Counted from the stretch's first letter, positions 8,610 through 17,098 are shown. The stretch is 64,000 nucleotides of DNA from JAPUME01 sp027294185 (GCA_963555835.3 CAUVWZ020000002.1:124001-188000), one strand, 5' to 3'. Numbers and translations: made by a program. The notes: generated by a model not told the origin, from the sequence alone.

Positions 8610-8744
8610 TGCGAGAGCCTTTTGGAGCGGTTGCCTTGAGCAATCCGATCCCTAACTTGGGGTTACTGGCAACATTATTCACTCGCTTGCGGGCTTTGGC
8701 AAGCACCTCGGGCAAACCTTCCATCCCAGGTATCTCCACAATCG

Positions 8745-8846
8745 GGCCCATGGTTGCGCCCGGCATTCGATGAGAGCAAAGACAAGGCCGTCAAAGTCTT
8801 CGGGGAAAAGATCTGGAAGAAAGTTAAGGAACTGGCGGCGAAGTGA
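8745..8846 (+). pseudogene. C-terminal fragment of a phage HK97 gp10-like protein
   Basis: The frame reads GPWLRPAFDESKDKAV, then FGEKIWKKVKELAAK and stop. This pattern (PFLRPAFDE..K..A followed by an amphipathic helix) is typical of the C-terminus of HK97 gp10/head-tail joining proteins. No start or upstream domain is visible. A shorter copy of the same block sits at 7856. This suggests decayed prophage DNA around 7.8-9.4 kb. Confidence 0.45.
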
Positions 8847-8848
8847 TT

Positions 8849-9001
8849 ATGGATGAGGGAATAGTGCAACCAGGTGAAAGATCGTGCTTTGCGCGGCACC
8901 TCGACAACGGGCTTCTAGAGGTAGTTCGTTATGATGATACAATCAATGCCGATGCCACAGGTTCTCGCTACGCAACAGTCTCTCTCTATCGAACCGAGTG
9001 A
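8849..9001 (+). CDS. Small hypothetical protein (50 aa)
   Basis: A 50-codon frame starts two bases after the gp10-like relic stop, as in tightly packed phage operons. The product is acidic (MDEGIVQPGERSCFARHLDN, later EVVRYDDTINADATG) with no membrane segment or known motif. It may be a phage gene remnant. No ribosome binding site is convincing. Confidence 0.35.
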   Translation: MDEGIVQPGERSCFARHLDNGLLEVVRYDDTINADATGSRYATVSLYRTE

Positions 9002-9036
9002 TGCGGATTGTAGGTTGCAACAACACACAACCGGGG

Positions 9037-9150
9037 TCAATCCTTAATGTTTCCCGGAGGCCCGCCGACCACCCACATTGTACCGAACAGCGCCAGGATG
9101 GAAACCATCAGCAAGATAACCCATAAAGAGTGATATTCACCGACTATCAT
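9037..9150 (-). CDS. Small single-helix membrane protein (37 aa)
   Basis: ATG at 9150 (minus strand) follows GGGGGGAG five bases upstream. The product is a short polar head, one long hydrophobic helix (LWVILLMVSILALFGTMWVV) and a tail GGPPGNIKD. Good start signals and clean membrane topology support a real small gene. The function is unknown. Confidence 0.5.
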   Translation of the reverse strand: MIVGEYHSLWVILLMVSILALFGTMWVVGGPPGNIKD

Positions 9151-9260
9151 AGCTCCCCCCAAGTAAAAATTTCTTCCCACGGGCCTGATTCTCGTACAAA
9201 AGAGAGCATTACTCCAGAGTACGAAAGTACCGATCTTCCCGCGCAGGGAGCCGGGGATGG

Positions 9261-9392
9261 GTGGCGGAAGCCGCGAGGAAGCAGGTCCGCCTGGCGCTGG
9301 AGGGCTTCCGGGGGATCATCGGCTCCGACAACATTCAGGGGATTGAATTAGTCGATGAGCGGGGCTTCTTTGAAAAGGCTTTACAGATTTAA
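9261..9392 (+). pseudogene. C-terminal fragment of an unidentified protein
   Basis: Forty-three codons in good coding style (VAEAARKQVRLALEGFRGII, then DNIQGIELVDERGFFEKALQI) end in TAA, but no start fits upstream. I do not recognise the family. The rest of 9151-9561 holds no gene I can support. Confidence 0.3.
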
Positions 9393-9561
9393 ACCGAAGT
9401 GACATTGATGCCGTCGTGTGGCACCTGGAAGCTATCGCCTCGTAGCGCCATGGCAATTATTGGCCTTTGCAGCCGAGCCGCCGGCCAGCCCTCCCTCATG
9501 CCTTGCGGCCGAGGGAAGCCGCTTGACTCCCAGTCACCACGGGAGGACAATCCCCACATCA

Positions 9562-10221
9562 ATGTCGAGGCCAGTCGTCAATCCCACTTCATCTAGAGTT
9601 CTTGGTACCCCCGCAACCGGTGCAGCACAGATGCTCTGTGGTATCGCGCTCTTCTGCTTATTGCTCTTTCTTGTCCCTTGGACAGCCGAGGCTCAAACTG
9701 TGCTGTTCGACGGCCTGGTTCATAAGGACAAACAGGCTGCAGTCCTGCTCATTCCGGCCGTGGTAACGAGCGATGATTACTCGGCTCTGGGCCGATTGGA
9801 ATACGGCGTTGCCGACCGGGTGAACATCTTTACTTTCGTTGGCGGGGAATTCAACGGAGGTCCCACGGGTCTTGCCGGGATCGGTTGGGCAGGCACGTTC
9901 TATCGAGAGACCGATGCCTTTCCCCTGAATTTCGGTTTCTTCAACTCCTTTACATTTCCGCTAAAGAGGCGTGGGCCGGATGCCTTTGTCACAGTCGCTC
10001 CCGTCTTCAGCCACACCTGGGACCGTAAAGTCGGTGGCCACGTCACGCCATATGGTGGGGCAACCGCCACTTTCAAGATCGACGGCCGCGGTACCGAAGT
10101 GAATGTGCTTCTCGGTGTAAAGGTGAGTGAGATCGCCAAGCGGTGGGATTTTGTGGCTGAGGTTCAGCCTGGTGAAAAGACCCTCTTTGCGGTTGGCTTC
10201 GTATTTCGGCTCACAGATTAA
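9562..10221 (+). CDS. Exported beta-barrel-like protein
   Basis: Start chosen at ATG 9562, with GGAGG at 9542-9546 somewhat far upstream; ATG 9631 is the alternative. A signal peptide (MLCGIALFCLLLFLVPW, cleavage near AEAQ) precedes about 170 residues of alternating short hydrophobic strands rich in Gly, Phe and Thr (RLEYGVADRVNIFTFVGGEF, FGFFNSFTFPLKRRG) and ending in VGFVFRLTD. A C-terminal aromatic strand is usual in outer-membrane barrels. No named family is recognised. It is probably an outer-membrane protein. Confidence 0.55.
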   Translation: MSRPVVNPTSSRVLGTPATGAAQMLCGIALFCLLLFLVPWTAEAQTVLFDGLVHKDKQAAVLLIPAVVTSDDYSALGRLEYGVADRVNIFTFVGGEFNGGPTGLAGIGWAGTFYRETDAFPLNFGFFNSFTFPLKRRGPDAFVTVAPVFSHTWDRKVGGHVTPYGGATATFKIDGRGTEVNVLLGVKVSEIAKRWDFVAEVQPGEKTLFAVGFVFRLTD

Positions 10222-10455
10222 GTGGGTTCCTTATGTGCCAAGGACCGCTAAGGAGAAGTCTGAATCTTGGACTATCGGGGAAGCAGACTCAGGAAGCCAG
10301 GGCCAACTCACTCCGGAAACTTCGTCCACCTTCAACGAACCGTTTGAAGTTCAGAGCGTGCGGCGTTCCCAGTATGCGCGGAAATTACGAACCTGCGCGC
10401 CATAAAACTCGGCAAAAAGCGAGCCCTTAAGTTCTCTTCTCTCGGCCGTTCTGCG

Positions 10456-10980
10456 ATGACGGTAGAGGCAGCTCCATTCGGCAGTCAAGGTATAGCCCGT
10501 TCGGAACATGCTGTGGACTTTGAAGTGAATCTCTTCCTGCCCTCTGCTTGCGGAGTGCCATTAGTGGATGCCGTCGTCGTATACCGATATGATCGCTTTG
10601 CTCGTAGCCTTCGCCAACTGGTGAATTCCTTGGAGGAGTTTCGGGCCCTAGGAATAGACTTTGTGAGCCTGCACGAGGGCGTTGATACCTCCACACCAAA
10701 CGGGCGTTTGATCTTCGGCATTTTCGCCTCGATAGCTGAATTCGAGCGGGAATTAATTCGCGACCGTGTCCGGTCCGGTCTCGCTGCTGCCAAAGTCAAG
10801 GGAAAACGCCTCGGTCGGCCTCCTGCCATCGTGGACGGCTCCAGAATAACCGCTCTCCGCGCCCAGGGGCAGTCCTGGGCCAAGATCGGGAGGGAGCTAG
10901 GAAAAGGGGAAGGCACCGTCCGCCGGGCCGCTCAGGAGTCCGCCAAAAACCCCTCTGAATTCGCCTCTGTAAGTGGTTGA
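10456..10980 (+). pseudogene. N-terminally truncated serine recombinase
   Basis: From about 10567 the frame is a good small serine recombinase: VVVYRYDRFARSLRQLVNSL, IDFVSLHEGVDTSTPNGRLI, FASIAEFERELIRDRVRSGL, then KGKRLGRPP and a Hin-type helix-turn-helix. The first 50 or so residues, including the catalytic serine motif (YxRVS), are absent and replaced by unrelated codons. The protein could bind DNA but should not cut it. Such enzymes drive resolution or inversion in transposons. Confidence 0.75.
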
Positions 10981-11210
10981 GTTTCCACACCTGAAAGTAC
11001 GGAAATCAGACCCGCCAAAAACACTTGTTTTTGGAGTGGGAGTCCCAGGCTCCAGAGTTTGCCCAGGCTGCACTGATGAACCTCTACTGAGAATGCAACA
11101 CTATACCCGTTCTGTTGCATTCTCCCCTTTACGTCCTACCAAAATTCATAGACTTACCAACAGACTGAACAGGGGCAACCGGCACGTAGTGTTGCATTTC
11201 TCAGCTCACA

Positions 11211-11239
11211 TTGACTTGCACCCCTGTGCAGCTTAGGAT
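11211..11239 (+). promoter_or_regulatory. Promoter of second kinase head
   Basis: TTGACT, a 17-bp spacer and TAGGAT, 27 bp upstream of the ATG at 11267. The boxes match the promoter at 5519-5547, but the AAACATATGTTT palindrome is missing here. Confidence 0.6.
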
Positions 11240-11266
11240 AACCCCATCAATTCAGGGTCCCCCCTT

Positions 11267-11338
11267 ATGATCGGCAAGAGCATTTCGCATTATCGCATCC
11301 TGGGGGAACTCAGTATGGGTGGGGTTGCTGCTTTCAGA
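11267..11338 (+). pseudogene. Second Ser/Thr kinase N-terminal relic
   Basis: Encodes MIGKSISHYRILGELSMGGV, the start of a Pkn-like kinase with a degenerate glycine loop, then runs directly into the promoter repeat at 11339. About 24 residues remain. A kinase tail lies at 13284 beyond the Tat protein gene, the same bracket seen around the DUF3891 gene. The stretch 10981-11210 before it holds nothing recognisable. Confidence 0.65.
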
Positions 11339-11367
11339 TTGAAGCGAGAAGGCGACTGGCGTATGAT
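11339..11367 (+). promoter_or_regulatory. Dispersed promoter repeat, copy B
   Basis: TTGAAG, a 17-bp spacer and TATGAT. Roughly 40 bp across the -10 box and early transcript match copy A at 1062-1101. It points at the Tat protein gene at 11507. Confidence 0.6.
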
Positions 11368-11506
11368 TGTGCGCAAAGGTAAAGTTGAAATTGGAAATTC
11401 CCGTTGAAGAGTCTTGTGCGGCCGTCAGCGGACCGGCTTACATCCATCTAAAACAGTTAATCACCGATACAAATCGTTCCGAAAGAGAATGGGAGCAAAT
11501 ACGAAT

Positions 11507-13228
11507 ATGAACCGCCGCCATCTCTTAAAGTGTCTGGCATTGAGCACGGGGGCTGCCATCACACGCCCGCCTCTTATATTCGCAGTCGAAAAGGGTGTAA
11601 CCACAAGAGGGCTGGGAGGCATTTCTCTCAACTATGATGATTCCCATTTCTTCTGTTGGCATCCGGTAGAAGAGATGAATGCAGCCGGCGTGGACGCTGA
11701 GGTGGACCGCTACAGGGGGACGCAGGTAGACCATCTATTCTTCTGCCCGAACGGCCAGCGGAGCAGTGTAGCTAGTAAGGCGAGACAAAGCCTCTGGGAT
11801 GGTTACGATCCCGACGGAGACAACAATCAGCCGTTTCTGGCTGGTGTGCCGGACCGCCGGTATCCATGGTCCGGGGGTCCCAACCAGAGGCAACACATGC
11901 GGAACTTGGCCCATGCGGCGTGGCTGCTGCACACACGGGGAATCGATCCTTACGCCCGATGGATTGCCCGTTCCCGAAAGTACGGCATTCACCCGTGGCT
12001 TAGTATGCGGATGAATGATGTGCATTATGCCGGTAATCCAGAGCATTCTCTGCATGACCGGTTCTGGAAGGAACATCCCGAATACCGCAGGGATCCCCAG
12101 GGGGACAACTACAATGGTCAATGCCTTGACTATGGCAGGCCTGAAGTTCGGACTTACCAGATGGCCTATGTTCGTGAATTGATATTCCGATACGACATGG
12201 ATGGCTTCGAATTTGATTGGATGCGCAACCCGTTTTATTTCAAACCCGGGCAAGAGAAGAAGGGGCTGGAAATCCTAACCGAATTCACCTCCGAGGTCCG
12301 ACAGCTACTTGACGAACGAGAAAAGGAAGTAGGTCACCGGATCCAACTGTCGGCTCGAGTGCCAGCACGGCCGGAAACGGCACTGGGGCTTGGATTCGAT
12401 GTGCCCGCTTGGGCTAGTCGAAATCTCATTGATCGCTTGGTTGTCACGCCTTTTCTTTTTTCACAATTCGACATCCCGATAGAGCAATGGAAGCAATTAC
12501 TCGCTGGTTCCAGCATCACGCTGGAAGCGGGTTTGATGCAAACGATTCGCCCATTCGCCGGAGGTCCCACCCTTTCCCATAGCCTTGAAACAGCGCGGGG
12601 GGCGGCTATGAGTCTTCTCGATCGGGGTGCGGATCGAATCTACCTGTTTAATTTTTTTGACTATGAGCCCTACGGTGTCACAGGAGAGGCCTACCGCGAA
12701 TCAGTTATCGGAAAGGCGTTCAACCAATTATTGCGCGAAATCGGGTCTATGGAAACCATGGCAGGCAGGTCTCGCCGCCACATTGTGACCAACCTGGTAG
12801 ACCAGTTTTCCGATGATACTTCGGCCCCCAGACAGGACCCTCTGTTATTGATGCCTCGTGATATCTCTTCCGGTGCGAAGGTGTGGTTTAGGATTCCGGT
12901 CGGCCCGGCCCCCGTCAGTGGGCAGGCCGTCCAAGTGAGATTAGCTGCACAGCAGCCGCAAACCACAACGATTAAAGAATGGGACATTCGGGTGAATGGG
13001 CAAAGCTGCCGCTCACTCGGCCAGATTGTGCTCCCAGCGGGTACGCCTGCCCCCACCCATGCATTTGAAATATCGCCAAGGGTAGTACGTCACGGCACCA
13101 ATGAAGTAGATATCGTAAACCCGACGGACGCGAGTGCACGACTTATCTGGTTGGAGCTAGCATTCAGTGGTCCTCGTGGGAAATGGCCCGTGTCCAGCCT
13201 CGAGGTCAGTCAATTGCACCCACAATGA
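11507..13228 (+). CDS. Tat-exported glycoside hydrolase-like barrel protein
   Basis: ATG 11507 gives a twin-arginine leader (MNRRHLLKCLALSTGAAITR). The 573-aa protein has TIM-barrel features like GH10-like (GHL10-type) bacterial proteins: YGIHPWLSMRMNDVHYAGNP, a YRRDPQGDNYNGQCLDYGRP block, and MDGFEFDWMRNPFYF, whose acidic residues sit where barrel hydrolases place catalytic acids. Residues from about 440 look like a beta-sandwich (VWFRIPVGPAPVSGQAVQVR). It probably acts on a polysaccharide outside the inner membrane; the substrate is unknown. A kinase head precedes it and a kinase tail follows, which suggests insertion into a former kinase gene. Confidence 0.6.
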   Translation: MNRRHLLKCLALSTGAAITRPPLIFAVEKGVTTRGLGGISLNYDDSHFFCWHPVEEMNAAGVDAEVDRYRGTQVDHLFFCPNGQRSSVASKARQSLWDGYDPDGDNNQPFLAGVPDRRYPWSGGPNQRQHMRNLAHAAWLLHTRGIDPYARWIARSRKYGIHPWLSMRMNDVHYAGNPEHSLHDRFWKEHPEYRRDPQGDNYNGQCLDYGRPEVRTYQMAYVRELIFRYDMDGFEFDWMRNPFYFKPGQEKKGLEILTEFTSEVRQLLDEREKEVGHRIQLSARVPARPETALGLGFDVPAWASRNLIDRLVVTPFLFSQFDIPIEQWKQLLAGSSITLEAGLMQTIRPFAGGPTLSHSLETARGAAMSLLDRGADRIYLFNFFDYEPYGVTGEAYRESVIGKAFNQLLREIGSMETMAGRSRRHIVTNLVDQFSDDTSAPRQDPLLLMPRDISSGAKVWFRIPVGPAPVSGQAVQVRLAAQQPQTTTIKEWDIRVNGQSCRSLGQIVLPAGTPAPTHAFEISPRVVRHGTNEVDIVNPTDASARLIWLELAFSGPRGKWPVSSLEVSQLHPQ

Positions 13229-13283
13229 ACTGGATGATGTCGCGGTTCAGCGGAAATGGGACAGCTCGGCAAGCGCATGCGCA

Positions 13284-13332
13284 AGTACCCCGTTCCCAGG
13301 ACCTCCTGCGGCGGATGAATTTCCCGGAGTAA
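13284..13332 (+). repeat. 49-nt kinase-tail repeat, copy 6
   Basis: Ends in TAA; the first ten bases are diverged. It lies 55 bp after the Tat protein stop and closes the second kinase-bracketed gene. Confidence 0.85.
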
Positions 13333-13429
13333 GAAGAACCTGGTCGAAACCTGCCTCCTAGCTTGACACTCTCACAAGCCAAGACGTAGCATCCCCTCAA
13401 TCAGCCTGCCTAAAGAGGAGAGAAAGATT

Positions 13430-14068
13430 ATGCAGCCGAGGGGAACTTTTCGGGCTCTGCACTTGTCATGCATAATCGCCAGCCTTCTCTTGATCCCCGT
13501 GGTTGCACTCCCCCACGGCGGCGGTCTCGATCGCTACGGAGGGCACCGGAACCGCAAGCAGGGAAATTATCACTTCCACCGAGGGCCACTGGCGGGGCAG
13601 CACTTCGCCTCGAAGGTCGAGGCTCTAAGGGCGTTAGGAGAGGGACAACCTAGCCGATCCCAAACACCTGCCCGTCGGGGACTGTGGCGAGCTGTCACCC
13701 GCGTCGTGGACGGCGACACGATCATCCTCGACGGCAATGAGAGGGTTAGGCTTATTGGAGTTGATACGCCGGAGACCGTCGATCCCCGGAGACCTGTCCA
13801 GTATTTCGGCAAGGAAGCTTCGGCCTTCACTAAGCGAATGGTTGAGGGCAAGAAAGTGCGGCTCGAATTCGACCAGACTCGGAAGGACCGCTACGGCAGG
13901 ACTCTGGCTTATATTTACCTTGAGGACGGCACGCACCTGAATGCGGAGATCGTCAAGCAGGGGTATGGCCACGCCTACACACGGTTTCCGTTTCGCTACC
14001 TGGAGGAGTTCAGGCGGTATCAGAGAGAGGCTAGGGAGGCGGGGAGAGGTTTGTGGAAGGAGAGATAA
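13430..14068 (+). CDS. Exported thermonuclease-like (SNase) nuclease
   Basis: Start 13430 follows AAAGAGGAGAG at about 13412. The 212-aa protein has a signal peptide, then a YHYH-type motif (DRYGGHRNRKQGNYHFHRG), then a full SNase domain from about residue 88: VVDGDTIIL, RVRLIGVDTPE, KVRLEFDQ, DRYGRTLAYIYLEDG and the tail AREAGRGLW. The Asp, Arg and Glu active-site positions of staphylococcal nuclease are present. It should degrade DNA or RNA in the periplasm or outside. It ends 3 bp from a convergent gene. Confidence 0.85.
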   Translation: MQPRGTFRALHLSCIIASLLLIPVVALPHGGGLDRYGGHRNRKQGNYHFHRGPLAGQHFASKVEALRALGEGQPSRSQTPARRGLWRAVTRVVDGDTIILDGNERVRLIGVDTPETVDPRRPVQYFGKEASAFTKRMVEGKKVRLEFDQTRKDRYGRTLAYIYLEDGTHLNAEIVKQGYGHAYTRFPFRYLEEFRRYQREAREAGRGLWKER

Positions 14069-14070
14069 GC

Positions 14071-14310
14071 CTATCTCTTGTGGCCCAGCGTTAGACCCTT
14101 TGCCTTTGCGGCCTCTTTCAGTTCTGTAATGCTCACATCGACTAAGGCCCTCTGGTGTTGGAAGGTGAGCCTTAAAGGATGCTCAGGCGGGTAAAGCTTC
14201 TCCTGCTTTACGATGTAGCGACGGTTCCCCAGCAGGATTGAGTAAGCGTGCTTGAGTTGAGTGGAGGTGAGGACTGTCCACTCTTGCCCCGGCTGTTTCC
14301 GCTTTCCCAT
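14071..14310 (-). CDS. Hypothetical basic protein (79 aa)
   Basis: Unrecognised 79-residue protein rich in Lys, Arg and His (MGKRKQPGQEWTVLTSTQLK, ending AKAKGLTLGHKR). It is convergent with the nuclease gene, leaving a 2-bp gap. The ribosome site is weak (cagga). No transmembrane segment. It may be a small DNA- or RNA-binding protein, but there is no motif to prove it. Confidence 0.4.
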   Translation of the reverse strand: MGKRKQPGQEWTVLTSTQLKHAYSILLGNRRYIVKQEKLYPPEHPLRLTFQHQRALVDVSITELKEAAKAKGLTLGHKR

Positions 14311-14386
14311 TGGTGTCCTGAATGGTATAGGTGTGGCCTCTGATCTTGGCGGACATACAGGGACAAATCAAGAGGAGGATTCGACC

Positions 14387-14551
14387 GTGAGCGAACGAGA
14401 AAACCGATTGACCCTTGGAGTGGACGAGTTGGCAATGACCAAATCCAACTCCCTGGCGGCGCTTATTGAGTTGCTGGAGGAAAAGGGAGTGGTCAGGCGG
14501 TATGAGGTTCTGACGAGGGTGGCTAGGATGCGTGAGAGGAAGCCGCAATAG
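14387..14551 (+). CDS. Small hypothetical protein (54 aa)
   Basis: GTG start at 14387 is chosen because GAGGAGG lies at 14371-14377. The product (VSERENRLTLGVDELAMTKS, then LAALIELLEEKGVVRRYEVL) is mostly helical and resembles a small helix-turn-helix-like fold without clear family membership. A diverged kinase tail starts at its stop codon. Confidence 0.45.
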   Translation: MSERENRLTLGVDELAMTKSNSLAALIELLEEKGVVRRYEVLTRVARMRERKPQ

Positions 14552-14599
14552 CAACGGATCTGATCCAATCCTACCGCCGGCACGAACTTCCCGCCGTGA
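14551..14599 (+). repeat. Diverged kinase-tail repeat, copy 7
   Basis: Only the last 25 bases (ccggcacgaacttcccgccgtga) still match the family well; the stop is TGA. It fits the pattern of a tail straight after a gene, but homology is less sure than for the other copies. Confidence 0.4.
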
Positions 14600-14684
14600 G
14601 GGCCTGGCCCAAAAACCCTCCCGCACCGCCCTTCCTATCCGACTGAATCCATTCACCCGGATGTCCAGGAATCAGGTGGCCCAG

Positions 14685-14739
14685 AAACATATGTTTTTCG
14701 ATGCCTCCCGTTGACTGGCCTGCGCCCGCCGACATTTCT
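14685..14739 (+). promoter_or_regulatory. Kinase promoter copy with palindromic operator, decayed -10
   Basis: AAACATATGTTT (14685-14696), then exactly 14 bp to TTGACT (14711-14716), a 17-bp spacer, and ATTTCT where TAAGAT is expected. Operator, spacing and -35 box match 5493-5524. It now reads into a TPR relic. Confidence 0.6.
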
Positions 14740-14877
14740 AAGGGTATTGCCGGGCTGGGCCACGCTTATACGGTCTCGGGGAGAAGAGGGGAGGCACTGA
14801 AGATACTGGACGAATTGACGAACTTGTCAAAGCAAAGTTATGTCTCGTCCTACACCCCCTTTGTAAATCTCGTGTGA
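14740..14877 (+). pseudogene. Internal TPR fragment of a kinase gene
   Basis: The frame reads LGHAYTVSGRRGEALKILDE then LTNLSKQSYVSSYTPF and stops. This is the penultimate TPR block of acidobacterial kinase-TPR proteins (GHAYA.SG.R.EAL..L.EL...S...YVS.Y). It joins the promoter directly, so the kinase domain has been deleted. No start codon is left. Confidence 0.6.
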
Positions 14878-14910
14878 TATTATCTGCATATGATTAAGGG
14901 GTTTGTTTTA

Positions 14911-14948
14911 AAGGACATTCTCCACTTTCCCCACACATCGGGCAATGG
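14911..14948 (-). pseudogene. Relic of the small CxxC zinc protein
   Basis: About 35 bp on the minus strand match the CPMCGGSGKCP coding part of the zinc-protein gene at 5143-5325. The rest of the gene is missing. Both loci also carry a kinase promoter nearby, which suggests they arose from one duplicated block. Confidence 0.5.
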
Positions 14949-14960
14949 CCCGTCCGGGAA

Positions 14961-16339
14961 CTAAGGGCGAATCACGGACCCGTCGCGGCGGCGTGTGTCA
15001 CCCCAGAAATAGTCAAAAGGCTCGGGCAACCGGTCAGGGCTGTACTTCGCAGCCAGCTTCTCATCGACATCATTCCCCAGCCCGGCGATTCATTAGCCCA
15101 GAAGTAGCCGTTCTCAAGCCGCGGGCAGCCGGGAAATACCTCTTGCGTCTCGGCCGGAAACTTGTGGCCTTCCTGGATACCGAAGTTGTAGCAGGCCAGA
15201 TCGAGCGCGATATTTGCGGCGTGGCCTATGGGAGAAACATCTCCCGGCCCATGCCACGCCGTCCGCACGCCGAACCACTCACACAGCGCCGCCAGCTTAC
15301 GGGCGGGGGTGAGCCCACCGATCTGCGAGATGTGAACGCGCATGTAGTCGATCAGCCGGTCCGTGACCAGACCGACAAACTCGTGCGGGCTGTTGAAGAG
15401 TTCTCCCATGGCGATCGGCGTCGCGCACTGCATACGCAGGTGCCGGAAGTAGCCGATCTGTTCCGGCGGGAACGGATCCTCGACAAAAAACGGACGGTAC
15501 TGCTCGAGCTCTTTGCATAAGTAAACCGCCTGGTCGGGCGAGACGCGCTCGTGGATGTCGTGTAGCAGCTCCAATTCGTCCCCGACCTTGCTGCGAATGT
15601 ATTCGAACAGCTTGGGCACCGTGCGAACGTAGGGACCAGGTTCATAAATCCGTCTTCGTGGTGGCCCGGCGGGCGGTGGCGGTAGATCAGACGTCTCGGA
15701 GGAGGAAGCAGCTCCTGCGCGTGCCCCGTAAGTGGCCATTCCGGGAATTCCTACCTGAATTCGGATGTGTCGGAAACCCTCGTCCATCAAGCGCCGGACG
15801 CTCTCCTCCACCTCCTCGAAGCTTGCGCCGGAGGCGTGCGCGTAGCAGTCGGCGGCCATGCGCGTCTTCCCGCCCAGCAGTTGATAGACGGGCATGTTGG
15901 CGCGCTTGCCTTTGATGTCCCAAAGCGCTTGATCTACACCGCTCATGGCGTTGTTAAGGACCGGGCCGTTGCGCCAATAGGAGCTGACGTACATCGACTG
16001 CCAGATGTCTTCGATGTGGTCAGGGTCCTTGCCGATGAGGAATGGTCGCAGGAATTCATCAACAGCCGTGACGACGGCTTTGGCTCGTTGGGTAAACGTC
16101 GCGCAGCCCAGCCCGTAAAGCCCCGGCTCGTTGGTTTCCACTTTGACCACTACCAGGCGAATCCGCGGCGGAGCCGTCAGGATGGTTTTCACGTCGGTGA
16201 TCTTCAACGAAGGCAGGCCGCGTTTGGCGGTGGTTTCCTGCGGGGTGGGTTGGGCGCGCATGTCTTCCCTCGCCAACAGGCCAGCCAGGTTCAGCGCCGC
16301 TCCGCCTGCCAAACCTTTCATCAGGTCGCGTCTCTTCAT
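14961..16339 (-). pseudogene. Tat-exported mannonate dehydratase-like enolase-superfamily enzyme, frameshifted
   Basis: Starts with a twin-arginine leader (MKRRDLMKGLAGGAALNLAG). The barrel carries the three metal-ligand blocks of ManD-type sugar-acid dehydratases: LLHDIHERVSPDQ, FFVEDPFPPEQ and IAMGELFNSPHE, plus the loop RRRIYEPGPYVRTVPKLFEY. The read-through frame ends at 14972 with a nonsense tail. One base missing near 15083 would restore the expected ending NDVDEKLAAKYSPDRLPE and WGDTRRRDGSVIRP, with TAG at 14961. The gene is broken at the last 40 residues, or the base is a sequence error. The likely reaction is dehydration of mannonate or gluconate. Confidence 0.75.
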
Positions 16340-16443
16340 GGTTCCCTCCTCTGAGTGGAAGTTGAGGCGGCCCCATGATTAACCTTCATTAAAGATGAAG
16401 CAAGCTGCGAATCAAAAGAAGTCAGGGGGGAGTTACAAAAATA

Positions 16444-16740
16444 ATGGACCGTCTGGGAATCAGGGCAATCTCGGAGGTGTTTCTTGACCCAAACGAGGAA
16501 CCGCTGAAGTCTATTCCCCGGATGACTTGGAAGGAGTTATGTGACCAAGGCTGGATTGAAGAACACCTGATTTATGGCCAGACCCGTTATAGATTGACAG
16601 GAAGTGGCTCGGTCGAAGGATTATGGCGCATCGGCGCAGGCAAAGACAAAGCCATACTAGGACTGCTCGGAGCCCTTTCTGCCGCGCCCCCTTCTTTCAC
16701 GAAGAATCAAAGCCATGAGATTCCTCTAAAACCTTACTGA
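16444..16740 (+). CDS. Hypothetical protein, winged-helix-like (98 aa)
   Basis: Starts MDRLGIRAISEVFLDPNEEP. The middle (WKELCDQGWIEEHLIYGQTRYRLT, here given in part: LCDQGWIEEHLIYGQTRYRL) looks like a winged helix with a beta-hairpin, as in small transcription factors or phage proteins. Divergent from the ManD-like gene, 104 bp apart. The family is not recognised. Confidence 0.45.
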   Translation: MDRLGIRAISEVFLDPNEEPLKSIPRMTWKELCDQGWIEEHLIYGQTRYRLTGSGSVEGLWRIGAGKDKAILGLLGALSAAPPSFTKNQSHEIPLKPY

Positions 16741-16831
16741 CTCTACGAAATGCCACAACTGTTAAAACCGCCAGACCCTCCAAAGTGAGGCACACGGCGG
16801 GAACATGGGGCGTGAGGACAACTGGTTCGTT

Positions 16832-17098
16832 TTATCCTGCAGGCGGTTTCATCCTCTCCAGGTGGGAGAGTGTCTCAGTCAGGGCCCTGCCCTCGGTACG
16901 TTCACCGTTAATGCATTCCACCAGTTCCCGCTCCCCAATTTCACTGGAAGTGAGTTCACCATCTTCGAAGACACGAAGGCCCACTGCCCCGCCGCTAAAA
17001 ACCAGGATGAGCGACCCATCAGCGGGGCACAACCACCCTTTAAGAACGTCCTCTCGATACTTGTCAAGGACCTCGTTTGTCTGTTGATAGGTAGGCAT
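16832..17098 (-). CDS. Hypothetical protein (88 aa)
   Basis: ATG at 17098 (minus) follows CGGGAGAA with good spacing. Soluble protein starting MPTYQQTNEVLDKYREDVLK, with a predicted beta region (GSLILVFSGGAVGLRVFEDG). I do not recognise it. It is an isolated gene; 17099-17337 beyond its start holds nothing recognisable. Confidence 0.5.
   Translation of the reverse strand: MPTYQQTNEVLDKYREDVLKGWLCPADGSLILVFSGGAVGLRVFEDGELTSSEIGERELVECINGERTEGRALTETLSHLERMKPPAG

Noticed and set aside
8610..8766. Minus-strand frame GPIVEIPGMEGLPEVLAKAR resembling a gp10 N-terminus
   Set aside because: It is opposite in strand to the gp10-like C-terminal piece it overlaps; probably coincidence or an inverted scrap.
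10309..10333. Possible reverse copy of the kinase tail (ggtggacgaagtttccggag on the minus strand)
   Set aside because: Only about 20 bases match and the conserved ccaggacctcctg part is absent, so I did not count it.
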